A stretch of 64,000 bases of DNA, taken from Aldrovandia affinis (taxonomy: Eukaryota; Chordata; Actinopteri; Notacanthiformes; Halosauridae). Each line of letters opens with the position of its first letter. The first letter of the stretch is position 1. A model generated the notes under the pieces. It did no database searches and had not been told where the DNA came from. It saw nothing but the letters and a program-made list of their open reading frames with translations. The position numbers were made by a program, and so were the translations under genes. Below, one piece after another: positions 10,950-23,412 of the stretch. The DNA is taken from the NCBI GenBank assembly GCA_029706075.1, contig JAINUG010000176.1, positions 744,001 through 808,000 on the forward strand. Reading direction: 5' to 3'.

Positions 10950-11576
10950 GTATTTATGTTCTTGAATGTTATAACTGTAGTGTCAGAGGTGGGAGCCGAG
11001 ATGTACTGTGCATTATATCCAGCAGATGTCACTGTTTTAAAAGTTTTTGTACATGCTCATAGCTCTGTTCTTACTGTGGTCATTCCTCTTTTTGTCCACT
11101 TTCTCACACCGTACACACTTATGAGCCCAAATCACCACTAGTGAGTGTTTTTAGCACTTTGGGTTGTTGTAATTGTGCAAGGTGAAGTGTGAAACTATGC
11201 CATAGCAGCCTCACCATTTTCATTGATCAACATAGTATTTTAAAGAAATCCTCTTTAGTAATGGCACTAAATCCTATGCAGTGTGTACTGCAAACTGGTT
11301 TGAAATTGATGAATGGGAATGTATGCTTGTGCTAGTGGGATTGCATGAATTTGTTTAACATTTTCTTTCTGATGTTTAAATTGTGCTTCACAGTGTAACA
11401 ACATCAAATGTGCTGAAGGTATAAAGGGCTGAAACCCTGATATCATGTTTATAAAGTGGATTTATTTTTAGAACAGGATACAATATCAGTTCCAGGATAG
11501 TGATGCAGTAGTATAGATCTTTGTGGTATAGAAACTGCTTGCATCAACACATGTGCCTATACCTGTGGTTCATATA

Positions 11577-11582
11577 ATAAAA
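11577..11582 (+). terminator. Poly(A) signal AATAAA, proximal
   Basis: Canonical hexamer about 1.45 kb after the host stop codon. No alternative gene is seen between. Confidence 0.45.
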
Positions 11583-11792
11583 GATATAGGAATTTTGCAT
11601 AAAAAGCTTTTGATCAAGCTCTTCACCTTGATGTGCCAATATTATATATTTATAAACTGCATCTCAGTGTATGTAAATGTTTCTTGCATTACGTGTATAT
11701 AAATGATGCTGCACTATTTTCTAAATGTAAATACAACTTTTGTAAGTAAGAAGGGACTTTTTTGCGAAGAATTATGTAAGGATGATCATGGG

Positions 11793-11798
11793 AATAAA
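11793..11798 (+). terminator. Poly(A) signal AATAAA, distal
   Basis: Canonical hexamer followed within 30 bp by the T/G-rich run ACTTTTTGTTTGTTTGTG, which looks like a downstream cleavage element. This is the stronger of the two candidates for the end of the host transcript. Confidence 0.5.
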
Positions 11799-11946
11799 TT
11801 AATTTAGCACACAACTTTTTGTTTGTTTGTGCCCAGCTGGTAGTATGTCATGAGGGAGGGAAGGGAAGGGAAGAATTCCCTTAGTCGACTGTAAGTCATC
11901 CGTTTTAGTGACTCGTCGACAACTCGTACATTTTTTTTTTCATATA

Positions 11947-12387
11947 CAGTACTAGTCACAAGTTTGAGTATACCTGCTGGAAACTAGGTTTATCTCATAA
12001 TTGACAATGTTTTACAAGTTTCTTTAAATACTTGAAAATGACAAAAAACACATGTAACGATAAACAAAAGGAACATCAAAGCAATGTTCAATAAAATGTA
12101 TTTGAAAATTGAATCTTGGATTCCTCAAAATAGCCACCCTTTGCTGTGATAACAGCCTCACAAACACAGGCCATTTGGTTAATAAGTTTCAGCAGGAAAT
12201 CACCCGATATGTCTTCCCAGCTCTCCTGCAGCAATTCCCAGAGGCACTTGTGGGTTGCTTTGCTTTGTTCTATGGGATTGCAGAACTTCAAGGTGTGTTT
12301 CGGGTCGTTATCTTGCTCAAGAATGAAGGAGTGCCTGCTTAGCCGTAGTCCAGATGGAAGGTGTACTCAAACTTTTGACTGGTACTG
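11947..12387 (-). mobile_element. Internally deleted Tc1-like element
   Basis: Ends CAGTACTAGTCACAAGTTTG and its inverted counterpart at 12358-12387, both next to TA (11945-11946, 12388-12389). The minus strand retains only the C-terminal end of a transposase, with VCEAVITAKGGYFEESKI. The catalytic core is lost. Length 441 bp. Confidence 0.82.
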
Positions 12388-14149
12388 TACATGTTACAGT
12401 GAATGTGCAAAATCGGGAAATCTATAGATTCCCTGTGGTATATATACATTCTCCATCACGCAGTAGATTTACCGGGAAATCTGTGGATTCACCGGGGCAA
12501 CAGGGAATCTGTACATTCCCCACGAGGGAATACGTGTGAATGTGTAGAATTCTTGTTGAAACATGGAATGCTATAGCAACGCAAGCAGGGATCCCCAAGT
12601 TGCGCATACCCTCTTGTAGGAGCAGACAGAACAGAACAAAACAAAGCAAAACAGATTTCACCTTATTCCAAGACCATTAAACCTAATTGTAACAACATCC
12701 ATTTGACAGGCGAAAGAGCCTGATATCTTTCAATATAAGTGTAATATCATGAGGAGCTGCCCCAAATGGGAAATTAGTTCCAATAGCACAGGCTAACGAA
12801 TAGGCATGATTTATGTAGCAACATTGATGATTTTCAAAATCATCCCTAGGCACTGCAGAATATGTAAGATTAGGTGTGATTCTCTATCATAAACTGTTTT
12901 CTTATCTAAAAGTAGTCAAATAATTAATCAATTAACTAATTGTGCTTTGCTTAGCTAGTCAGCCAGCTACAATACAATTTTCTGGGCCACTGTTGGGCTG
13001 TAGCTCACACACTTATTAGCCTGAATCACCACTAGTGGGTGTGTTACGAACTCACATTACTAGGGATTTACTTCTACCAAATTGGGAGAAAATGTAAAAC
13101 ACTAGCCAGTTTCCTGGCTGAAAACATGTTTGCTTCCTCCTTAATCAACTTTAGAAGTGAACAGTTGGAGTAAATATTTGTACCATCCAGAAGTGGGAAG
13201 ATGTTTTGATCTGGTGGCCATTTTGGGTGCTGAAAACACATTGAAAATTCATGATGGCTCCACATCCAAATCTTTTTGGAAAACATTTTGCTTTTATCAC
13301 AAAATAATCTGCCCCACATTTTGACTTAGGGGTGCTGAAATCCGAAAGGAAAAACATTCTAATAACACAAAGGGGATTGAATAGTATTGTTTTGAATAGT
13401 ACTTGAACTTGTGGCCACCAGGAGGTGCTTGCAAGCCCCACTGTTAATTTAGTTGACTACGCCACTCCCACTATCAGGGATGGAAGAACCCTGTTAAGTA
13501 TTTCAAGGAAAAGGCCCCACACCGGAAGTTTTCAATTGAATGAAACAGAAGGAAGCTGATGTATAGGAAAGTATAAAATACTTTTATTCTGTATTCTCTT
13601 TTAGATCGAGTCAAACATAGTTAAAATGTCTCACATGCAAATAAACTGATGCAAAAAAATGCATGATAGACACAGTAGTACAGTTAATGGGCAAAATAGA
13701 TAAACCGAGATAGGGTGAGCATTCACCACCACCAGGGTAAATTCCCTTAGTGTCAGACTGCAGGGGAAATGCTCAGGCACTAACATGAATCTCGATAGTG
13801 AGGGAGGTTGGCACACTTACTGAATTTCTTCACCAAACTCAAACACAATATTGCACTACACCCAGGAGTAAGAATAAATACATGCGTTAAGAATAAATAT
13901 GGAAACCACACACCATTAGAGTCACAAGTGCTTCATTGCAGTCAAGTAGTGGAAGATCACACATCAGGATACACAAAAGCTAAATCTCCCCTAATGATAT
14001 TACACGCTGCTCAAAGACTAGCTGAGTAGGGGTAAACTTTATTCTGTATGGGGGTAGGGACTAAAGTTGTATCAAGTAGTATACAAAATAAAATCAAGTA
14101 ACAAAAAGTAATACTGTATATATTTACGGGGCTACGGGGCACCTCTCCC
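12388..14149. other. Intergenic, with short self-complementary repeats
   Basis: No gene is recognised. At 12415-12530 three related hairpin-like units of the type GGGAAATCTATAGATTCCC occur. At about 13008-13042 lies a copy of a sequence also present at 11111-11145 (ATCACCACTAGTG core). The remainder holds nothing I can name. Confidence 0.4.
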
Positions 14150-14259
14150 CGGGTGGCTTTCAGCTAAACTGTTCTTGACTACAGTTAACACTTTGTTGTA
14201 TGTCGCTCTGGATAAGAGCGTCTGCCAAATGCCTGTAATGTAATGTAATGTAATGTAAT
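14150..14259 (+). mobile_element. L2-type LINE 3' end
   Basis: Contains GTCGCTCTGGATAAGAGCGT and CTGCCAAATGCC followed by TAATG repeats, the conserved 3' tail of fish L2 elements and of the SINEs that use their machinery. It matches the end at 28190-28304 over about 100 bp. Confidence 0.8.
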
Positions 14260-14719
14260 TTACAGTCAGCGTAAGGCACAATAGTAGCTGTTGCTCGAAT
14301 GGGCTATAAATATACAGTACTGTGCAAAAGTCTTAGGCAGGTGTGAAGAAATGCTGTAAAGTAAGAATGCTTTCAAAAATATACCTTTTAATTGTTTATT
14401 TTGATCAATTTACAAAATGCAAAGTGTGCGAACAGAAGAAAAATCTAAATCAAATCAATATTTTGTGTGACTACCCTTCGCCTTCAAACCAGCATCAATT
14501 CTTATAGGTACACTTGCACAAAGTCAGGGATTTTGTAGGATTATAGTCATTATACCAAACAGGTGCTAATGATCATCAATTTCATATGTAGGTTGAAACA
14601 CAGTCATTAACTGAAACAGAAACAGCTGTGTAGGAGGCTTAAAACTGGGTGAGGAACAGCCAAACTCTGCTACTAAGGTGAGGTTGTGGAAGACAGTTTC
14701 ATGTCACAGGTCATACACC

Positions 14720-15704
14720 ATGGCAAGCCTGAGCACAGCAGCAAGACACAAGGTAGTTATACTGCATCAGCAAGGTCTCTCCCAGGCAAAGATTTCAAAG
14801 CAGACTGGGGTTTCAAGATGTGCTGTTCAAGCTCTTTTGAAGAAGAACAAAGAAACGGGCAACGTTGAGGACGGTAGACGCAGTGGTCGGCCAAGGAAAC
14901 TTAATGCAGCAGATGAAAGACACATCATGCTTACCTCCCTTCGAAATCGGAAGATGTCCAGCAGTGCCATCAGCTCAGAACTGGCAGGTACATCCATCTA
15001 CTGTCCGGAGAAGTCTGGCCAGAAGTGGTCTTCTTGGAAGAATTGCGGCCGAAAAGCCATACCTCCGACGTGGAAACAAGGCTAAGTGACTCAACTATGC
15101 ATGAAAACATAGGAACTGGGGTGCAGAAAAATGGCAGCAGGTACTCTGGACTGATGAGTCAAAATGTGAAATATTGAAGGCAGTTTGTTCGCCGAAGGGC
15201 TGGAGAGCGGTACAATGAGTGTCTGCAGGCAACAGTGAAGCATGCAAGTTTGGGGCTGCATTTCTGCAAATGGAGTTGGGGATTTGATCAGGATTAATGG
15301 TGTCCTCAATGCTGAGAAATACAGGCAGATACTTATCCATCATGCAATACCATCAGGGAGGCGTCTGATTGGCCCCAAATTTATTCTGCAGCAGGACAAC
15401 GATCCCAAACATACAGCCAATGTCATTAAGAACTATCTTCAGCGTAAAGAAGAACAAGGAGTCCTGGAAGTGATGGTTTGGCCCCCACAGAGCCCCGATC
15501 TCAACATCATCGAGTCTGTCTGGGATTACACGAAGAGACAGAAGGATTTGAGGCAGCCTACATCCACAGAAGATCTGTGGTTAGTTCTCCAAGATGTTTG
15601 GAACAACCTACCTGCCGAGTTCCTTCAAAAACTGTGTGTGAAAACAAGTGTACCTAGAAGAATTGATGCTGTTTTGAAGGCAAAGGGTGGTCACACCAAA
15701 TATT
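14720..15704 (+). pseudogene. Tc1-family transposase, frameshifted
   Basis: The start ATG at 14720 gives MASLSTAARHKVVILHQQGL, followed by the paired helix-turn-helix and GRPRKL linker. The frame shifts near 14985 and again near 15090-15240. The C-terminal half then reads HAIPSGRRLIGPKFILQQDN (second Asp), [15 protein letters not shown] (Glu) and VPRRIDAVLKAKGGHTKY. The first catalytic Asp is in ACTCTGGACTGATGAGTCAA (W-T-D-E-S). The normal stop TGA directly after TKY is destroyed because a LINE integrated between its first and second base. Translation would run on into the LINE for about 35 codons. Confidence 0.85.
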
Positions 15705-17794
15705 CTCTACGGTCGGAAACGACCCCTTTTCGGACACCACCAGCGAGCTTGGTGATGCACTCACAGAATCCCTGGGCAGGGAGAGGCGGAAAGCCTGGCA
15801 AGACCTTATAGAGAACATCAACATGACTCAGAACAGCAAGAAAGCCTGGTCTACCATTCGGAAACTAAATGGTGATAAGATCACACCACCCTCTGTATCC
15901 GACATAACACCAAACCAGGTCGGGAGCCAACTGGTGGCCAACGGAGACGAGCAGAGACGCGCAGGGCCAAAGGAGAACATCATTCCACAGTCATCCGGGC
16001 AATCAGCAGAACATGTCCATACTAACCAAGCCCTTCACATCGGAGGAGTTTGAAGCAGGACTTAACACCATGAAGCTGGGAAAAGCTGCAGGCCCCGATG
16101 ACATACTGACGGAAATGATTACTCACCTAGGCCCAGTTGCCAAACAATGGTCTCTAAACATGTATAACACATGCCTCCTGACCCAGCGAATTCCTTCTAT
16201 CTGGAGGAAAGCCATCATTACCGCTCTGCTAAAGCCTGGAAAAGACCCCAATCTCTCCAAAAGCTACCGGCCCATCTCCCTGCTATGTACCACCTACAAG
16301 CTGTTCGAGAGACTGCTCCTCAGCCGATTATCCCCTCAGATAGACGCTGAGCTTATCAAAGATCAAGCCGGATTCAGATCCGGGAAGTCATGCACAGGCC
16401 AACTGCTGAACCTCACCCAGCACATCGAAGACGGATACCAGAAGAAGCTGATAACGGGCACTGCCTTTGTAGATCTGTCAGCAGCTTATGACACCGTCCA
16501 GCACAGGCTGCTGATGAAAAAGCTCTACGACATGACAGCGGATGCGAAACTCTGTAACATCATAAGATGTCTTCTGAGCAACCGGATGTTCTACGTCACC
16601 CTCAACAACAGGAAAAGCAGATGGTTCCATCAGACCAATGGTCTGCCGCAGGGCAGTGTCTTGGCCCCTCTCCTCTTCAACGTCTACACCAACGACCAGC
16701 CCCTCCCGGAAGGATGCAGCAGGTTTATCTACGCGGATGACCTAGCCATGACAACGCAGCAGCACACCTTCCCAGAAGTTGAGTCAACCCTGGAACAAGG
16801 CCTCACAGATATGTCAGCGTACTATCGGGAAAACCACCTGCGCCCCAAACCCTGGGAAAACTCAAATCTGCAGCTTCCATCTTAAGAACAGAGAGGCTAA
16901 ACGGGAGCTTGATGTAACCTGGGCCGGGATAAAGCTTGAAAACCACCAGCACCCAGTCTATCTGGGAGTAACTTTAGACCGTACCCTGAGCTACAAGGCA
17001 CACATCCAGAAGACGAGAGCCAAGGTTTCCACCAGGAACAGCCTCCTACGACAATTAACAAACTCAAAGTGGGGGGCCCACCCAAGTACACTGCGCACAT
17101 CGGCATTAGCCCTTTGCTTTTCCACAGCTGAATATGCCTGCCCAGCATGGAGCAGATCATGCCATGCATGCAAACTAGATCCTATCCTCAATGAGACCTG
17201 TAGGATAGTGACCGGGTGCATCAAAACAACCCCTGTACAATGCCTTTATGCCCTCTCTGGCATCGCCCTCCCTGACATCCGCAGAACAGTTATCACGAAA
17301 GCTGAACGCACAAAGCAGGCCATCGACAACCGGCATCTACTCCATGAACACTCTGCTGTCCGGAAACGACTCGGCTCCAGGAGCAGTTTTCTGGACACTA
17401 GTGAAGCTCTGGAGACCACTCCAACTGATGCCAGGACTACAGAATGGCAAAAGCAATGGAACAGCCTCGGCAGCCAGGCAGCCCAGTGGAAGGAGAGAGG
17501 CATCACCCCAGACGAATGCCTCGCCACTGGTCACGACCAAACTTGGGCTGTCTGGAAGACTCTTAACCGACTGCGGGTTGGTGAAGGACGGTGCAAGGCA
17601 TCCATGAAGAAATGGAATATAACAACCTCCGATGCATGTGCGTGTGGGGAACCCCAAACAATGGAACACCTCATGAACTGTACCCAGGCCCCACAATGTA
17701 CCGGAGATGACCTGGCCGAACCAACTGCTGCCGCGCTCGCCTGTGCCAATCACTGGAAGGACGAGATATAGAAGATGGCCGGACACGAAGAAGA
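15705..17794 (+). mobile_element. 5'-truncated LINE with C-terminal zinc knuckle
   Basis: Flanked by a 10-bp duplication ACCAAATATT (15695-15704 and 17795-17804). RT motifs: KAAGPDDILTEM, SYRPISLL, FVDLSAAYDTVQH, GLPQGSVLAPLLFN and FIYADDLAM. The C-terminus has CACGEPQTMEHLMNC, a CCHC-like knuckle found in several LINE clades, then EI and TAG, and a 3' UTR of only about 25 bp ending GAAGAAGA. The reading frame is broken near 16000 and 16870. The endonuclease is missing. The clade is uncertain; the duplication shows target-primed insertion. Confidence 0.82.
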
Positions 17795-17923
17795 ACCAAA
17801 TATTGATTTGATTTAGATTTCTCTTCTGTTCATTCACTTTGCATTTTGGTAATTGATAAAAATAAACTATTAACACTTATAACATTTTTTTACACCTGCC
17901 TAAAACTTTTGCACAGTACTGTA

Positions 17924-18404
17924 TATTTATAGGAAAAACAGAGACTGAGCAGAGTAGAGAAGGCTCCTGCAATGCGATAAGACAACAACCAATTTCATGT
18001 CAGCAGTGAAATTAATTGAGTTAGCATCATTGGTTAAATACAGGTGGAAATACAGGCGGATCATACTGTTTATAGAAAGGTCTGCATGCAAGGCTACAGT
18101 TGTGTGCCAACTTCCAGTTTGGACTGGACTATGGTACAGAAACACCCAACTAAACATACATCCAAAAACAAAATAAAGAAACATTCCAACAAATATATAC
18201 CCAGAACATATAAAAAAAGAAATAAACTAAAAACAAACATGGATAATAGGCAACTATGCCGAAACAGGGCCTTACCTAGGTAAAAGGCTACGCTACCCCA
18301 CCTTTCCCCACTATAGCCAGGGCCTGTCTAACATCACACTACGTATAATAAACATATAATAGAATTAACTAATGTTGCGTCTTGGAAGCAATGCACTGCT
18401 ATTA
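17924..18404. other. Gap between two Tc1 elements
   Basis: AT-rich, no coding or repeat boundary recognised. Confidence 0.4.
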
Positions 18405-18406
18405 TA

Positions 18407-19654
18407 CACTGCCCGTCCCAAAAAAAAGTCACACACTCTAATATTTCGTTGGACCGCCTTTAGCTTTGATTACGGCACACATTCGCCGTGGCATCATTTC
18501 GATAAGCTTCTGCAATGTCACAACATTTATTTCCGTCCAGAGTCGCATTAATCTTTCGCCAAGATCTTGTATTGATGATGGGAGAGTCGGACCGCTGCGC
18601 AAAGTCTTCTCCAGCACATCCAAAAGATTCTCAATGGGGTTAAGGTCTGGACTCTGTGGTGGCCAATCCATGTGTGAAAATGATGTCTCATGCTCCCTGA
18701 ACCACTCTTTCACAATTTGAGCCCGATGAATCGTGGAATTGTCATCTTGGAATATGCCCGTGCCATCAGGGAAGAAAAAAATCCATTGATGGAAAAACCT
18801 GGTCATTCAGTATATTCAGGTAGTCAGCTGACCTCATTCTTTGGGCACATAATGTTGCTGAACCTAGACCTGACCAACTGCAGCAACCCCAGATCATAAC
18901 ACTGCCCCCACAGGCTTGTACGGTAGGCACTAGGCATGATGGGTGCATCACTTCATCCGCCTCTCTTCTTACCCTGATGTGCCCATCACTCTGGAACAGG
19001 GTAAATCTGGACTCATCAGACCACATGACCTTTTTCCATTGCTCCAGAGTCCAATCTTTATGCTCCCTAGCAAATTGAAGCCTTTTTTCCGATTAGCCTC
19101 ACTGACAAGTGGTTTTCTTAAGGCTACACAGCTGTTTAGTCCCAATCCCTTGAGTTCCCTTCGCATTGTGCGTGTGGAAATGCTCTTACTTTCACTATTA
19201 AACATAGCCGTGAGTTCTACTGTAGATTTTTTACGATATGATTTCACCAAACGTTTAAGTGATCTCCGATCATTATCATTCAAGATTTTTTTCCGACCAC
19301 ATTTCTTCCTAGAAAATGATGGTTCACCACTATCCTTCCAGGTTTTAATAATGCGTTGGACAGTTCTTAACCCAATTTTAGTAGTTTCAGCAATCTCCTT
19401 AGTTGTTTTCTTTGCTTAATGCAGGCCAATAATTCGACCCTTCTTAAACAGATTAACATCTTTTCCACGACCACAGGATATGTCTTACGACATGGTTGTT
19501 TAAGAAATGAGAAGCTACTCACTGCATCAGTTAGGGTTAAATAACTTGTTGCCAGCTAAAACATATTAATCACTGCAATAATTATCCAATGGAAGGATCT
19601 TACCTATTTGCTTAGTTAAATCCAGGTGGTGACCTTTTTTTTGGCCAGGCAGTG
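18407..19654 (-). mobile_element. Tc1-like transposon, near full length, decayed
   Basis: Ends CACTGCCCGTCCCAAAAAAA and the complement of GGCCAGGCAGTG, both next to TA. The minus-strand transposase is readable in pieces: RSLKRLVKSYRKKSTVELTA (DNA-binding part), MWSDESRFTLFQSDG (first Asp), [14 protein letters not shown] (second Asp), [15 protein letters not shown] (Glu) and [11 protein letters not shown] with stop at the end. At least two frame changes (near 19030-19080 and 18780) and a damaged N-terminus make it nonfunctional. Confidence 0.87.
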
Positions 19655-19810
19655 TATGAAACCATATGGAATAGATCGACTTTTAAAATGGTCGTGGCTG
19701 GGACGCGCTGAATGGAAGCACTCCTCCCCAAAGCACACAAACCATGCCTGTTGGAAATGAAACCAGGAATTTGTTTAACAAGCTAGGTCAATTATATAGA
19801 CAGCAAACAT

Positions 19811-22325
19811 TAGTTTAGTTTAGTTTAGTTTTTATTTCGACTTTGTCAATAAAAAAATACATGTCATGCATTTTATAAAAAAGTCAAGGATATTACACAC
19901 GAAAGTCATGGACTTATTTCCATTGTGGTCCTTGCTGTTCCCATACAACACATAGACAGTACAATACAATAAAACACATACACAATAAAATACAAAAAAA
20001 TACAATAAATACAAAAATACCAATAAAAACACACAATATATTACAATAAACACACCGACGGTACAGTACTGTACACATACAATGCAGACAATATCATACT
20101 CATAACGCTGTATCCTATGCTAAAAACAACAACCTAACCCACTGACCTATTTACTCCGGGATTTTGCCCATGAGCCATGCTTTAACCTTTGTTTTAAAAC
20201 TATACTTATCTGTGGTTTCCTTGATGTCTAATGGTAATTTATTCCACTCCTGAGGTCCTACATACGCAAATGACGACTGACCAATCTTTTTCCTACACCT
20301 TACTGGACAGAGATCGGCCAAGCTAGCTCTGGTTCTGTGGTTATGTGTCTCACCTGTTCTTGGAAAATAGCCGTTTAGGTAGTTGGGGGCCCTACCATTC
20401 ACTATCCTGTGTACCAATGACAATCTCATCTGTGTCACCCTGGCCTCTACAGGTAGCCATCTCAGACTTTCTAGCTGACACCTCCCTACATGCTCACGGG
20501 GGCCCATGCCCATTACCGCTCTAACCAGCTTGTTCTGTGATATCTGCAGCTTCTTTTTCAGCCCTTCTGGCAGACCACTGTTCCATGCTATACTCGCATA
20601 GTCAAACTGTGGCTGGACTATACTGTTCGCAAGGAGTCTTAAACTATCCCTATCCAGTAAACCTGCCTTTCTAGATAGTAGCTTGACTCTCGCATTCACT
20701 TTTCCAATTACCTGCAAGGCCATCTCTTCCCCTCCTAGACTGCCGTCCAACACACAGCCCAGGTATTTAACACTATCTTTGGCCTTTATGGTCTTGCCCC
20801 CTAGCTCTATCCTGAGCCCTGTTGCCTTCTTTAGACTGGGTTTGGATCCAAACAACATGGCTTCGGTTTTTCCTAAGTGCAGGGATAGCCTATTATCCGT
20901 TAACCATCCACTAATCTTGGCAAGTTCCTCACCCAGCCTATTCTGTATTATGTTCAGATCCCTATGGTTAATGAGCAGGGCTGAATCATCAGCATAAAGG
21001 AACAGTTGGCACGAACATGCATCTCGCATGTCGTTGATGTATAAAAGGAACAGCAGAGGCCTCAAAATGCTACCCTGTGGCACCCCACAGTCTAGCGGTT
21101 TGGGTTCTGATAACGTTCCATTTACGTCTACTCTCTGTTCCCTATTTGACAAATATGAAGCCAACCACTTGACTGCTTGTGAGTCAAGACCCATTGCTCT
21201 CATCTTGGAGAGAAGCAGATCATGGTTGACGGTGTCAAATGCCTTCTGCAGGTCCAGCAAGACCATCCCACACATGTTCCCTTTATCTATTTCACTCCTG
21301 ATGTTGTCTGTGAGATAGAGAAGGCATGTGTCGGTGGAGTATGATTTCCTGAAACCTGACTGGAGTTCATGCAAAAAACCCTGCTTGTCAACATATTCTG
21401 TGATCTGCTGATGTACCACTTTCTCCAAGATTTTAGATAGGACACTAAGTATGGACACTGGCCTATAGTTTCCAGGGTCTGTTTTGCTCCCTTTTTAAAT
21501 AAGGGGATAACCCTGGCCTGCTTTGTGGCACGGGGGACACCTTGCTCTAAAGATAAGTTGATGAGGTGGGTGACACATGGGGCAATTACCTGGGCTCCAT
21601 CCCTCAGAAATCTAGCTGAGATGCCATCCAAGCCTGTGGCTTTTGTTATATCCAGCTTGGACAACATGTCTGCCACTGTCTCTACACAAACCTCAGAGAA
21701 GGTGAAACTATTGGCCTGGATACCACGTTTTTCATAAAAATAATGTACATAATTGTCCCCGAACTCTCCTGACCTAGGGGGTAGGGACTCCACTAGGTTG
21801 CTAGCTACCGAGGTAAAAAAGGTGTTAAATTAATTTGCTACCTGGTCTTTGTCTGTTAGCAATGTACCATTTATATTTAAGCCTATGTTTTGTATCCCAC
21901 TTTTAGTTTTACCTGTACAACCAGCTTCCTTCAAGATTTTCCACAACTTCTTGGAATCTTTTTGGTTCTCCTTTATTTGAGTGAGATAGTACTCTTTCTT
22001 TGCTAATTTAATTCTACTTTGCACCTCATTTCTCCATAATTTATAATAATCTGCATCTGCCTGTTCCCTGGAGGATCTAAATTGGTGTAGTGCTTTTTCT
22101 CTTTGCTTAATAGATTCCAAGATCTCTGAGTTAAACCAAGGGCTTGTTCTCTGCTTTAACCTGACCTGTCTACGTGGAGCCACAGCATTTACAACATTTT
22201 AAAAAAGCTGATTAAAACTATCCCAGGCCTCGTCTACATCTTGGTTTTCCAGCACAGCTGACCAATTTACTATGTCCAACTGTTCTTTAAAGGTCTCCAC
22301 ACAATAGTTCTTGAGTGATCTCACA
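19811..22325 (-). mobile_element. CR1/L2-group LINE, 5' truncated
   Basis: Minus strand with an AAACT pentamer tail (seen as TTTAG repeats at 19811-19835). One long open frame of 435 codons (20151-21458) covers the RT: SILSVLSKILEKVVHQQITE, MVLLDLQKAFDTVNHD, GVPQGSILRPLLFLLYINDM and LFLYADDSALL, followed by the thumb and C-terminal region with LESLRWLPVEARV. Upstream pieces (21287-22420) carry the EN-RT linker with SPWFNSEIL and KKEYYLTQIKENQKDSKKLW. Only small breaks separate the pieces, so this is among the younger LINEs here. The endonuclease is missing. Confidence 0.85.
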
Positions 22326-22351
22326 GTATATATAATAACACAGTGGCAATA

Positions 22352-22815
22352 CATACGTTTGGATTCACTAGGCCCATTGAGGACGGTGTCTTGATATACA
22401 ATGTAAGGAGTTTCACACATGGAGCAAGCAATGCTGTTAAATGCAGAGATATGCTATTTAGATATGAGAAGTGAAGTCTACATAGTAACCAAAGATAAAG
22501 TTAGCAATGTACCAGTTTTACAGACATTTGGATTCAATTGGGCCAGTTAAGGATGGTGTCTTCATACACAATATAAGGAACTTTGCACACTGACTAAATG
22601 ACCACTGTTAAAAACATACAAATATAATGTTTAAACATCAGACAATGTAACAGTTATAGATGCTTTCGGATTTACCTGGGCCAATTAAGGACTACGGCTT
22701 CACACAACCAATAAAAGGAGCTTCCCCCATGGAGCAAACGACTGTTGCCAAACACATAAAAAACGACACGTGCTTCTACGTGTTACCAAGTTTAACGCTA
22801 ACCTTTAAAGCACAA
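22352..22815. repeat. Diverged tandem repeat, three units
   Basis: Units begin near 22352, 22522 and 22661. Each opens with a TTTGGATTCA-like motif, then GGGCCA(G/A)TTAAGGA, TCACACA and an AAGGAG(C/T)TT block. The period varies (about 170 and 140 bp), so units differ by indels. No coding frame is shared. Function unknown. Confidence 0.65.
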
Positions 22816-23412
22816 AATACATTCACAGTCTAATTCCATGCACTAGATTGCCGTTGATTCCCTACAAGCACAAGGCACACAAAGGAAAAGTGGAGGTGCC
22901 ATTATATGCATGCTGGGAGGTACACCTTACTCATTAGTATTGCCTCTGGGTCCTAGGTACTACCTGTTACACACAAACCACAGACCAGATTTTTCTCCAC
23001 TGCTTTTACACAGACATAGCAATGAACACAGTCGGTTTCTTTGACATAATGCAAACACTTTCACCTATCAAACCAACCTGGCTTAAAAGAAGGTGTTGCA
23101 GGCTTTTTGAAGAATTTGCGAATACGTTGGTATAAAAAATATAAAAACACAACAGCTCAAACAATTAATTACATGGCATTATGGAAAATGTTTACTTCTT
23201 CTGATTACTTCTTGATAGCTAGCTAGCTAACTCGCTTGCTTGCATTGCTAGCTACCTTGATACAGATTTTTTTCCGCGCACCTATCAGGTGATTGATTGA
23301 TCAAATGTTTTTTCCTTATAAACTTTTTTTAGCTTCTGTTTAACACCTCCCACAGTTTCATACCAATTATGACACACAGACACAGACACAGACACATTTT
23401 GTCTTTATTTTA
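22816..23412. other. Intergenic, nothing recognised
   Basis: AT-rich sequence with a short GCTA run near 23216-23255 and a CAGACA run near 23375. No gene or element boundary is seen. Confidence 0.4.

Larger units (their letters stand above)
10131..11815 (+). other. 3' UTR of the host gene
   Basis: A long noncoding stretch directly after the TGA, without splice acceptors that would restore coding. It contains a hAT-type MITE (10654-10949). AATAAA hexamers at 11577-11582 and 11793-11798 bound two plausible 3' ends. The extent is inferred only from these signals. Confidence 0.55.
14315..17921 (+). mobile_element. Tc1-like transposon with a LINE in its stop codon
   Basis: Inverted ends CAGTACTGTGCAAAAGTCTT with TA on both sides (14313-14314, 17922-17923). 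Without the nested LINE (15705-17794) the element is about 1.5 kb, the usual size for an autonomous Tc1. It is the same general family as many fish Tc1 elements with 'tactgtgcaaaagtcttaggc' ends. Confidence 0.88.
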
